Positions 22,421 through 32,155 of a stretch of 64,000 nt of DNA are shown in pieces. Every line of letters begins with the position of its first letter. Position 1 is the first letter of the stretch. The DNA lies in contig JAUJYZ010000455.1 of assembly GCA_033675265.1 (NCBI GenBank), positions 111,666-175,665 on the forward strand. The letters are read 5' to 3'. Below the pieces are notes generated by a model, which had not been told where the DNA came from, searched no databases, and saw only the letters and a list, made by a program, of their open reading frames with translations. The stretch is from Actinostola sp. cb2023. Taxonomy: Eukaryota; Cnidaria; Anthozoa; Actiniaria; Actinostolidae. Position numbers and translations under genes: made by a program.

Positions 22421-24289
22421 ATGACAACAGATAATAAGACACCAAAAAAAATCATCAACGAGGATTTTTGCTTCATTTGTGTCATCATATTAACAGAGCT
22501 TAAAGAGACGTTTTCTAAATTGTCAAAGAGTAAAAGAGCTAGAAAATCTATTATCTTACCCGGAGCTATCAACTTCAGTTCTCGACGCACCAATCCATAC
22601 AAATCCGCCGGAAACTGCAGACACGCGACCGGGATTTGTTCATTTTACAACTTCAACACCAGTACGCCGTCAGCAATCTACAACTACAAGTGATTCATCC
22701 ACAAAGAAAGCTACCCGTGTTGTCATAAATGTCCACTATCCTTCAAAAAAGGTGAAAAAGGAACTAATTGGTCAATGGGAAGTTGTAGGGAAAGCATTGG
22801 TAAGTGATAAGCCGGCACAAGCCTTAGCAAGGGCTGTGTTCAAATCAAAAGAAATCGGTGAATGTGTAATCGAAGGAGCGTTAAAGATTCTAAATGAAGA
22901 GTTGAAAGGCCTGTGCTCTAGGAAAAGGCCTTCATTTCTCCTGAAAACAACAAAGCAAGACCTCCTCAGCTTCAAACTGGAAAGTCTCTGTAAGGAATGG
23001 GAACAACGTGCACCTGTTTTTTATGCTTTTCTCATTACTGCCTGTGTATGCAATTCTTGCGAGTGGACACCAGCCATGGCCATGGCGGGATCTGTCATAT
23101 TGAAACAACGAAACAAACACATGAATGCCTTAGCTACTGTTCTTGGAATAATGATAAAATCTAGGTCGATGGAGGTACGATATATATTCATGATGTTCTT
23201 TGTTCATTTTATCGTGTTCTTTTATTTAAAACATTCGTCTCGAGGAATATCCATCATCGTCACTGAGCCTGAGGTGATAAATTGTTTTAGTATAATTTTA
23301 GACTTGAATATCAGAGAAAAGACGGAATTCAGGATACAAAAACCGTTTTATTAGTACTTCCGCGTTGGTGATTTTACTTCCGCTCTAGCTCATAATCACT
23401 GGTCGCTCGACCAATCACAGCGCGAAACTCCATATTCAAGTATAAAATTATACCAAATGCAGATATAGAGTACAAACACTAACACACAACAGAAAACAAT
23501 AGAAATATAACTTTTTAGCACTAAATAGTACTATTTATTTTGCACGGTCAGTAAGTGTTTGTACTCTATTGAATAATAATAATAATAATAATAATATTGT
23601 ATATTTTCTTTGTATGAAAACCATTGTATATAAATGATGGTTTAAAAAGCTTTTTTATGAACTCATTGTGTGGTTTACAATCAGTATATATGTTTTTCTA
23701 AATGTTTAATACTCATTTTCTTTTAAAAACAATACTATCTTTGCTATAAAACCCTATTTGCTACATGTATATTCACAGTTTACTGTTTACACTGTTTTAG
23801 GCTACACTTGAGAATCTTTGCAAACTTAAAGTGACCTGTAGTAATGAAACAACCTTGTCAAAGATGGATGACATTGGGGAAAAGTTTGACGAAATGTTGC
23901 AGTCAATAAAAGAACAAGTCAGTTGTGAACTGAAAGAAAAACTGAATGGGAAATCTCCAACTGACAAGGAATTGAATCCAGGATTTGTTGTTGCTTTTGA
24001 CAACATAGACCTGAGAATAAAGTGCAGAGACATGACCATGTCCAACCAAAATCAGGACACCCATTGGGTAAACCACAGTCTTGTTGTCAACCGTGTGTCT
24101 GACAACCACCTACCTTCTACACCAAACACAGATATTCTGGAAGTACCAAATTCAACATTAAATTCGAATTTTTTGAGTTGGAGAATTAGTCTCGATCCTT
24201 ACTGGCATCCATTGAGCAATAGAAAAATGTGTAATACAGTACACAGGACACGTGACCCAAGCGTGATTATGCCTTTTAAAAGTGGTTGA
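22421..24289 (+). pseudogene. DUF6589-type protein, N-terminal half
   Basis: The first segment starts at 22421 (MTTDNKTPKK) and includes CFIC. Near 22590-22610 the reading shifts by one base into the frame that continues through LKILNEELKGLCSRKRPSFL and KEWEQRAPVFYAFL. The exon ends at 23174 with donor GAG|GTACGA. The next exon, 23801-24289, follows in phase (acceptor TTTTAG) and contains FVVAFDNIDLRIKCRDMTMS and NQNQDTHWVN, typical of the middle of DUF6589 proteins. It then loses similarity and stops. The DUF6589 C-terminal half lies head-to-head on the minus strand. The ~626-bp intron contains an (AAT)n run. Confidence 0.6.
23570..23597. repeat. (AAT)n microsatellite
   Basis: Eight or nine AAT units lie inside the intron of the DUF6589 N-terminal half. 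Confidence 0.9.
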
Positions 24290-24310
24290 TTTGAAGAGCT
24301 AACAGTAGAG

Positions 24311-24387
24311 TAGTCTCCTGTGCACCCGTTCTTACTTTCGGAATCGCAGGGATCCTGAAAATAACAACGGGTGCATAGGAGACTAAC
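24311..24387. mobile_element. 77-bp MITE with 20-bp TIRs and 9-bp target duplication
   Basis: The terminal repeats are TAGTCTCCTGTGCACCCGTT and its near-perfect reverse complement. An exact 9-bp direct repeat, ACAGTAGAG, flanks the element on both sides. A 9-10-bp duplication is characteristic of Mutator-superfamily transposition. The element is far too short to encode anything, so it must be mobilised in trans. Confidence 0.8.
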
Positions 24388-24397
24388 AGTAGAGGAA

Positions 24398-24908
24398 ACA
24401 CGAGAAGGATTTGCGGCAGTTGCTACGTACGCTTAGTGAAGAGGAATATCAACGTTCGCTAAAGGGCCGGACACACGGTGCAACTGCGTGTGTCCACCTC
24501 TGCAACATCTTGCGAGCAACAAATTACGTCGTATTAGCGCGCGCTAGTCAATTGCGAGCAATCAGTTTCATGGGTGGACACACGCTGCCACAAAATTGCC
24601 AGCAATATTGCGCGCAATGTTGCACCGCACTCGCGTGGCTCTCTTGCGTGGCTCCTGGCCGTCCAGTTTCAATCATTATTTTTTGGCTAGAAAACTAAAT
24701 CCGCAACGCGTCTATTTACATTGATAACGTCAAACATAGACCTTTACTCTACGGTAACGTAATGTACTTTTTCGACAAGTTTTCCTCGGCGATGAAGGTA
24801 CAATTACTAGATGGACAAGGAAACAAACAACCTAATTTACATATCGAAAATATTGTAGCGAATGTAGGAGAAGAGTAGCAAATTTAATAATAGTTATGAT
24901 AGTTTTAA
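24398..24908. other. Foldback-containing region without gene
   Basis: A GCGTGTGTCCACC/GGTGGACACACGC pair (about 24485-24583) and several GCGC-type short palindromes suggest a small MITE at 24474-24600. Open frames here carry no recognisable domain. Confidence 0.5.
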
Positions 24909-25804
24909 TGTCAATAACAGAATATTAAATGTTTTGATCTGTTATGATCTTCTAGTCGTGTTTTATTGGAATAGAATGCGGTTGTTTATGAGAGCGAACG
25001 AGCAAGAGTAAATAATGTAAATGGGACGTACCATCATGTACATAATTAAATTATATTGTTGACAAGTTATGGGATTGTAAATGTTGAAAGACTAGTGAGG
25101 TCTAGCAGAAATTGAATTGAATTGATTTGCAAAGCATTTCGCTGTCTTTTAACTTCAATAGCTGTGCATTGAGACTTCTTTAGAGGTAGTTTCGAATTTT
25201 ATCGGCCCACTTTGATTGTCTTTTCAAGAGTCAAAGTATGACGCTCCGGCCAAAAGTAGTACTCGGACGATCGATTTTCTGATTGGGAAAGAATGCGATT
25301 TTGACCGTCAAATTTGGTAGAGACAAACTTCAATAACATAACTTTAAGGCTAAAAGTTTAAATGTAGAACAATGACATACCAGGAACCTTTTTATGCGAT
25401 TGAATATGCCCTATTTATCGCGGTAACTTTCTGTGCACTTTATACTCATTCTCGAAATGGCTCGCAAAAATATTTGATTTACAGATCAGAATAATTTTTG
25501 GACTTAAATTCATTGTCGATAGTGCTTCTTTATCTGTGTAAAGTTTGATTGGTATTGAAATAGTTTTGAGGCTACAGCGACGCTTCGTACTCATGCCATT
25601 ATTTGGACAGCGCGACAATCAAAAACAACACTTCGACCACACTTTTGAACTTTCTCAATTAAAAAAAAAATGAAAAGGCGCTGGAACTTTTTAATATGCT
25701 TTTCGAAAATAGGTTACCCAAAGGTATCATCTGGCAAAATTTGAGACATTTGTCCAAGGGGTCGCTGACCGGCGATTCTCGGTTCTATCAGCATTCACTC
25801 TTAA
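24909..25804. repeat. Left arm of a long inverted repeat (partner at 36,842-37,415)
   Basis: This segment is the reverse complement of 36842-37415, highly similar by eye, apart from ~320 bp (about 25024-25344) present only here. Both copies contain the same ~200-nt open frame (minus strand here at 25415-25618), but it has no recognised domain. The inner end of the arm abuts the terminal inverted repeat of the two-gene element. The arms enclose ~11 kb. Confidence 0.85.
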
Positions 25805-26047
25805 GGTATCTGCACTGGCAAATTTTGGTCAAATTGGAAGGAATTTTTAGGTCGCATAATGTAAGAATATAAGTCCTAATTTGTGAAAAAGGCAGTCTTG
25901 TTGGAGATTTATGTTTTTGAGACAGTGAAATACTCATTTGAAAATAGCAGGTTTCTACCGGAACCGGAAATAAAAGTTATTTTCAGTATCCAAGGAAGTC
26001 CGTAATTTGAGAACCGCGTTTTGTTCACACCCTTTCTTGTTCGCATA

Positions 26048-26976
26048 ATGGCTGCTCGAACACCAAGACACGAGGTGGCATTCATGGCGTTTTCTGCCGA
26101 ATTCGACAAGATTGGGTAAGTCATTGATTACTATTTGAATCATCCTGAATGAGGAATACTTGCTAACCACATAACCCTATCTTTTAGTATCGCTGGAGCT
26201 CCTGAAGCCCTAACAAAAATGCTTGAAAGCTACAAGATCAAACCTGGTGAAACTCCTGCTGAAATGCGGCACAGGATTTATCGTCGTTTGTGGTGTATTA
26301 TGTGGGTAAGTAGTATTCATTTATGTTATTTAGCGGGCTAGTTATATCCTTTACAGTATCTCATTTCTAAAGAAACTATTAGACAGTTATATTCTACAAT
26401 TTGTAATAGCGGCGAAATCAATCACAAAATGCTTTGTATGCAACAGTGCGGCTTTCTATCAAGTTTATACTACTCCTACTAATGATCCGATTATTTCAGA
26501 AAACATATGTAAACGAGTTTTTTTAATTTACTTTAGCATGGCTCGGGTCATATCGGCCAAGAAGTTGTTAGCGGTAAAGACACACCGACGTATGTTTACC
26601 CCGCTATTCTGAAGGCGGTCATCAGGGCACTGATCCCTGGTGACCTTGCAGATTATCCAGATCCAACTGGATCCAGGGTGAGTATGTTTGTTTCATCTCT
26701 TTTGTGATATGCCACCCCATTCTATCTTAGTCATATTGATATAACCGAGCTCATTTCAATCGAAAAACCTCTTCAAATTGTGTTGTGGTATACCATGTTG
26801 GTCTACTGATTGTCTGAATCATATCTTACACAAGTTGTGAAAATTTTCAAATAAGCAACAGGAGATGATTTTGTCCTTTCTTTTAGGTATACAATGTAAC
26901 CCTCACTGACCTGAAAAGGGCAAAATGGCCAGCCACGTCCACCAAGAACAAGAAGAAAAATAACAAAAGAAAATAA
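26048..26976 (+). CDS. 138-aa protein of unknown function inside the Mutator-like element
   Basis: There are four exons, 26048-26115, 26188-26305, 26537-26677 and 26887-26976, with GT-AG introns of 72, 231 and 209 bp and consistent phases. The product is 138 aa and begins MAARTPRHEVAFMAFSAEFD. A region rich in Trp, His and Arg (RRLWCIMWHGSGHIGQEVV) follows. The tail is very basic (TKNKKKNNKRK), suggesting a nucleic-acid-binding or nuclear protein. I do not recognise the family. The start ATG lies ~245 bp inside the left terminal repeat, so transcription probably begins near that end. The gene converges on the transposase gene (tail to tail, ~1 kb apart), as expected of an accessory gene of the transposon. 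The lack of stops and the clean splicing imply recent selection. Confidence 0.75.
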
Positions 26977-27978
26977 TATGTAAACAATAGTATAATTTTA
27001 CTTGACACATGAAATAGTTAGTAGACACTAGTAGACACGAATTCCATTGTTTTCCTTTGTTTTGACTATTAGAGTTTGTATTCATGGGTCAAGTAAAATT
27101 TATACTATATAATATTCTTTGTTACTGTTCTTTTGTTATAAACTATATTTTCTTCATACCATGCCACTTTTACCAAGATGACGTCAAGTTTAATTATAAT
27201 AAATGTATATATGTATAAATCAGTGTAAATCAATAATTGAAAGTAAATTCAGAATACAAGGTATATATATCATCACATCATGTTTATTGAAATCACTATT
27301 ATTCCAAACGGGCACTACTAATTAGTTGCCAGTGTTTATTTGATAAATAGAAAGAAGAGCGAGTGTCTAATAGTGTGTATTGGTCAGTAGTTAGTAATGC
27401 TGAGCTTAGAGTGATTCCAATAAACCTGGGCATCACTAACTCTACCAATACACACTATTAGACACTCACTATTTTGTTTTATTTTGTTCCTTTGCATCTA
27501 ATAAACACTGACAGCTAATTAGTAGTGCCCAGATTTATTGGAATCACTTTATTGGAATCATTTTATTATAAACGTGTTTAGTCAACATGGCTTTTCATAC
27601 TTTTACATTGGCTGTTATTCAAAACAGAGTGTAATCTAAATATGCACAAGGAATAAACCAATTTTCAAAGAAACATTGTTTACAATCAATATTGTTCAGA
27701 CACACTCCACCCACCATTGGGATTTTTTATGCGATATACATGTATGTAATTGGTATAAAGGTAAAAGTGAGCACCAAGTGAGGAAAAAATAGCTTGGGCT
27801 CCCTGTGTCTAGAATTGGTGCTCACTTTTCCTTTGTAATAATCTCACAATGCATTGCGTGCCGAAAGTCTGGAACTCTTGATGCTTGTATGCTATACGTG
27901 GTGTTGTACATAACGTAAAATGCATGCTATACTCTATGTGGTGTTCTACATAATATGAGCGATACACAATATGTTCTA
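26977..27978. other. Intergenic region between the convergent transposon genes
   Basis: It holds a MITE (27290-27549) and a short hairpin at about 27764-27828 (AAAGTGAGCACCA against TGGTGCTCACTTT). No coding sequence is seen. As the meeting point of two transcripts it probably holds both polyadenylation regions. Confidence 0.6.
27290..27549. mobile_element. MITE-like foldback, ~260 bp
   Basis: Arms of more than 100 bp with small gaps are visible. The left arm contains GGGCACTACTAATTAG and the right CTAATTAGTAGTGCCC. Both continue through CAGTGTTTATT/AATAAACACTG and GTCTAATAGTGTGTATTGG and its complement. A shorter AGTGATTCCAATAAACCTGG sequence at the centre repeats the terminal sequence in inverse order. 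Confidence 0.8.
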
Positions 27979-30900
27979 TTATGTCTGTTTCAAATTGTTT
28001 TTGTTCAGACGACATGCCTTGTTTGATGTTCGTCTGTGCTCTGTTGAGCCACAGCGACATTTTTTCCCACTGATAACAGTAGTACTGCCATCGATTCCCT
28101 CTGGAATTGCTGCTTCTGCCAGTCTCACTGTTTCCTGGTCTACCGGATCACCTTCATCATCTTCGTCATCATTTCCATAGGTGTGCATTACTGTCTGTCG
28201 CTTACCCCATTTCCTTCTTGCTTCTTGTTCTTCGGCCCTGGCTACTTTCATATGAATCCTATTCTGTTTGGCTGCAGCTGTCTTCTGTTTCTTTAGCTCC
28301 TCGATACGATCAGAAGCCGCTTTCTGGAGGGCTGTAACAATTGCTGGTATCACAGGGAGGTTCAGTCTGTCATACAAATCAATGATCCAGTGGTAGGTGG
28401 GACCTCTCACATCATAGCACCAGGTCATGTTGCCTTGGCACAAGCCACAGTTTGTTGATGTGATATAGTGCAACCTAAACCACATAAAAATACCATATAT
28501 TATTGGAGTATTTGACATGCTTTGTGCTCACTGGGGAAATTAATTAAATAATGTGCTTTGTAGACACAATCAGTCACTTGTATTATGTACAAAGTAAAGA
28601 ATTAGAAAGTGAACATTTGTGCTCATTTCTTCATACAACATTGGGATTTTATCTCTTATAATTAAATATATATCTTCACCTTGTTGTTTAGACATAAAAT
28701 ACTATGGAAATCACTGAAGTGGTAAAATGTCTGGTTGGAATTTTGTTTTTGTATACCGGTATATACCATATGATCACTTTTGAACAAAATGATTGGCTGG
28801 AAATGATCACATGGTATTAAAAAAAACCCACTCTAGCAAGACAAAATCCCAACGAGACATGTTACCACTTTAGTGATTTCCATAGTAATATTTTTAGAGC
28901 ACCATTTATATTCATTAGTTTTTTTTACCTGCATAGACTCATGTCTTTAGCACGGAACTGTGGTAAAACCGTAAAATGAGCCTCACACTGGTTTGAGTTT
29001 CCCCTGCCCATCACTGGATGTATAACATGATCTGCATCCGCAGCTCTTCTTTCGCACTCAAATTGATATTCCAGCCAATGGAAATCACACGTCAGTGGAT
29101 GCTTTGTCTTATATTCTGCTCCCTCGCATTTAATCTCTTCGTCCTCGTCACAACTTTTACAGGTACAGGTTTTCTTTGCATGGAAGCCGCACTCGCCATC
29201 GCCATCCCACTCATGGACATCCCTACAATGGTACTTGCTCAATGCCCTCATCCGCCTCGCATACTCCCTTGGATCTTTGCACTGCTGCAGGCAACAGAAG
29301 TGATTAATCCGTGCCCCTTTTATAAAGTTATCTGACAGGCAACCACAGCCTGCTTTATGCCTGGCACACTTGCATTTTGCAAACTCCACCATAGGGAACT
29401 TTTCCTTGTACTTCCTAATGATATCGGCTGAAAAATGTTTTCTCTTCGAAGCATCCTTCAGATTGTTGGCATGTGCACGTCCCACATGCCCACCACACTT
29501 GTACACTTTACAGTCAGTATGATGCTCCATAACTCCCTTCGCTGAACTTGAATCTCCATCTTGCCAGACAACTTCAACCTTACAGCCCTCATCCTTTGCC
29601 TGTCCATAACACTCACCAGCTAACACACCTTCCATTGCCTTCGATGTACCTTCAAATAAATCATCATCCACTAAATCATCATTGCCCCTCATGCATTTAT
29701 GCCCATACCATACTATCCCACCTGTCAAATAATTCTTCACAATAAATGAGCCATTCTTGCTGAAATGCCCCCTATTATGCCACACACCATCCGATGTAAC
29801 CACAGCCCTCTTCCAACTTCCTAACTCTTCATCATCCAAAGCCTTCATTCTGTCTTTCTCTTCTTCACACATACCATCCAATATATCAGTCACATGGGGA
29901 TACACTATCTTAATTATTTCATAGTACCTATTCTTTGAAATGCAACTAATTCCCAAACACTGCCTCAAAGTTCTATCAAATTTAGCAAAGCCATGTCCAG
30001 TGATCAAAAATGCTACACCCAAAGCTAGCGCCACAACAGTTCTCTTTGAACCCTCCACGTGAGCAGAACCTTCAAATTTCAGATTTCTGAAACTACAGCT
30101 GTTACACACAAAAGTAACATTTAGCGATCCACCAAGTCCTGTTGGCTGTACTTCTTTTATAACAAGAATCCCTAGGGGGAAAAAACATATTTAAAAATAT
30201 GATATCTCACAATGTTTCACTCTCACATGCCACATGGCAAGTAGGTGGATTTGTTTGCTATTTCTTATTAGCAATTTATCACTGTAGCTATAACTATAAC
30301 TATAAGCTGTATTTTTTAGGATTGACAATTGCATGAGCTTTGAGATGACTACTGTACTGAATTGTAAGTGTATGTCAGTGTCTGAAACCGTCTGTCGAGT
30401 TACATGTCGTCCCAGATATAAGCTTATTATTATTGTAAAGCACAACTTTGAGTTTGAGCCTCATTCCACTCAAGCACATGTAAGTCATAACACACATATA
30501 TAAGTCATATAATACATGTAAAAAAATCGATCTACTCACCATTGCAATCGGGGGTAGAGCATTTCGAGGTGCTATTTACTTGGTCGATGAGTTTTGTTAT
30601 TTGTGTCGACTCGCATACAAAGAAACGTCGCTCCATCTCCATCTCGCACAATTCGGTTTCCGAATCAGTATCGAGTTTCATGACAAAATCTTCAGATGAA
30701 TCTGAAAACGCACTGCCCGACTCTGGCGACTTTTGCTCAATGAAACACAGGTCCATGTTTTCTTTTGCCAGAATTTCTGTGAAGCGTTTCTTGGAGTATC
30801 GAGACTTCCCAGGTGAGACAAATACCAAGGCTTTGTTTGATGGAAATTCACGGACTTCAGTCTGCCATCTCGCTGGTAGGACAACATCCTGCCTAGAACC

Positions 30901-31005
30901 AACACCTATGCCTCTCTTCTCTGTAGCTTTCCTTGCTTTTTCTCTTTGAAGTGACTTTCGCTGAGCTTTTGTTAATTTCCGTTTTCTCTCGGGAAGAGAC
31001 GCCAT
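27979..31005 (-). CDS. Mutator-like transposase, 734 aa, three exons
   Basis: The exons are 31005-30540, 30171-28929 and 28474-27979, all phase-consistent with consensus sites (donor G|GTGAGT, acceptor CCCTAG, donor CAG|GTAAAA, acceptor TTTAG). The ATG at 31005 sits in AAGATGG. The N-terminus is basic (~residues 5-30), then acidic. C-x2-C type pairs (CSTPDCNG, then CNSCSF) form a zinc-binding entry to the Mutator-like domain. The core has TSDGVWHNRGHFSKNG (first Asp) and VVWQDGDSSSAKGV (second Asp), the layout of the Mutator-like transposase domain of animals. A Cys/His-rich region follows (KCKCARHKAGCGC, CTCKSCDEDE), and the protein ends in a CRCGSTEHRRTSNKACRLN knuckle. The third catalytic acid is not assigned by eye. 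No frameshift or stop is seen. Confidence 0.8.
28700..28887. mobile_element. 188-bp MITE inside transposase intron 2
   Basis: The arms TACTATGGAAATCACTGAAG (28700) and its complement ending at 28887 are about 48 bp long. The element lies wholly within the intron (28475-28928), so it does not disturb the reading frame. Confidence 0.85.
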
Positions 31006-31736
31006 CTTGAAATGCACTCGCTTCGATCAGCAAAGTACTTGTTGAATATTAACCAATCAAACTAACCGGAAGTGTGAATGTCGGTGACGTCAACCTTGAC
31101 AACGGGTAAACAAAGGATACTTATCAAGCGGGGAGGGCTAGAAACAAGCCCCTGGGGGTAATGGACAGTAGTTTTGAACCCAATATGGCGGACATCGAGT
31201 TCTGACTCAAGCTTAGAGAGATTATGGTGAATTTTGAATGTCCTAGATGATTTTTTTGTGAATTATTATACATAAAGGAGTATTCACATACATTTTTCTC
31301 CGAAACTGTCCATAATATTTGTATGAAACTCATCCACATGAATTTATAGACTGAAACAAGAAATCGTGTGGTTGGAAATTACGAACATATGTTTTGTAAA
31401 TAAAAAGTTAATTATTATTTTTTATGAGTAAGAATGCCCGTTATCTCTGGATGTACGACTCTAAGTGTGATTTCCAACCACATATATTTTAATAATGACA
31501 TTTTAAACACCATTTTGAAGTACAATCGTTTAATTCCAGCATGTAGGCTCTTAAAAACACAAAATATTAAAACGTGAGGCAACAGGGGGTCCAGCGATAA
31601 TTCAATTACCAAAAAGGTGTTGTGTACAAACATGAGCTCAACTGAATATTTATTGTGTTTCCTTTCTTCTAATGGATTTTCGATTGCATGCCATCTTTGT
31701 AGGCTTTTGTATATATTTTTCAAAATTGTGTAAAAA
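31006..31736. promoter_or_regulatory. 5' region of the Mutator-like transposase gene
   Basis: These ~730 bp between the transposase ATG and the right terminal repeat must hold its promoter. I see no TATA box or motif that I would assert, and no coding sequence. Confidence 0.35.
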
Positions 31737-31765
31737 TGACCAAAATTTGCCAGTGCAGATACCTT

Positions 31766-32155
31766 TTAAGATACCTTAAAAGTATTTCTTAAGGATATTA
31801 ATATAATTTTATTTTAAATAGTCGAACCTCCATTAATCGACCGGCATGATTGGTACATTAAATAGTGGTCGTTTAATGGAGGTATTCATTAAGTTAATGG
31901 TACCCATACACTCCTATCCCACATGCATTACTCTGCACATTTGATATAGAAGACTATCAGTCACAGGGTTGTTTTCACTTTACAGAGCGCTTGTACATCA
32001 GATACTCCCATAACTCCAGAAGGAAGTTTTTATATTCCCCCAAGTATATATAGTGACGACTCTTCTTGTGAAGTCAGTTTTGACGACATCAGCGACACAA
32101 ATCAAGAACCTGCAGAAGCACTAAATAAGTATTTACGTTCTATTATTTACGATCT
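31766..32155 (+). other. Junction region with DNA-transposon-end remnant and possible upstream exon
   Basis: AGTCGAACCTCCATTAATCG (about 31820) and CGTTTAATGGAGGT (about 31869) resemble ends of pogo/Tigger-type elements. From about 31985 an open frame (SACTSDTPITPEG...) runs with no stop until ~32240, in a frame other than the downstream gene. It may be the degenerate first exon of that gene. Confidence 0.35.

Larger units (their letters stand above)
25803..31765. mobile_element. 5.96-kb two-gene Mutator-like DNA transposon
   Basis: Perfect 29-bp terminal inverted repeats (AAGGTATCTGCACTGGCAAA... at 25803-25831, reverse complement at 31737-31765) enclose two convergent genes, each with clean introns and no disruptive mutation seen. 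These are a 138-aa unknown protein (plus) and a 734-aa Mutator-like transposase (minus). Two smaller MITEs lie inside. I cannot find a 9-bp target duplication: the left flank TTCACTCTT and right flank TTAAGATAC differ. A second AGATACCTT lies 12 bp outside the right end. One boundary may therefore be rearranged. Confidence 0.75.

Noticed and set aside
28107..28337. Plus-strand frames opposite the last transposase exon
   Set aside because: They are antisense to a well-supported coding exon and have no domain.
31820..31885. Complete pogo/Tigger-type transposon
   Set aside because: Only end-like sequences are present within ~70 bp. There is no second end at a suitable distance and no transposase.
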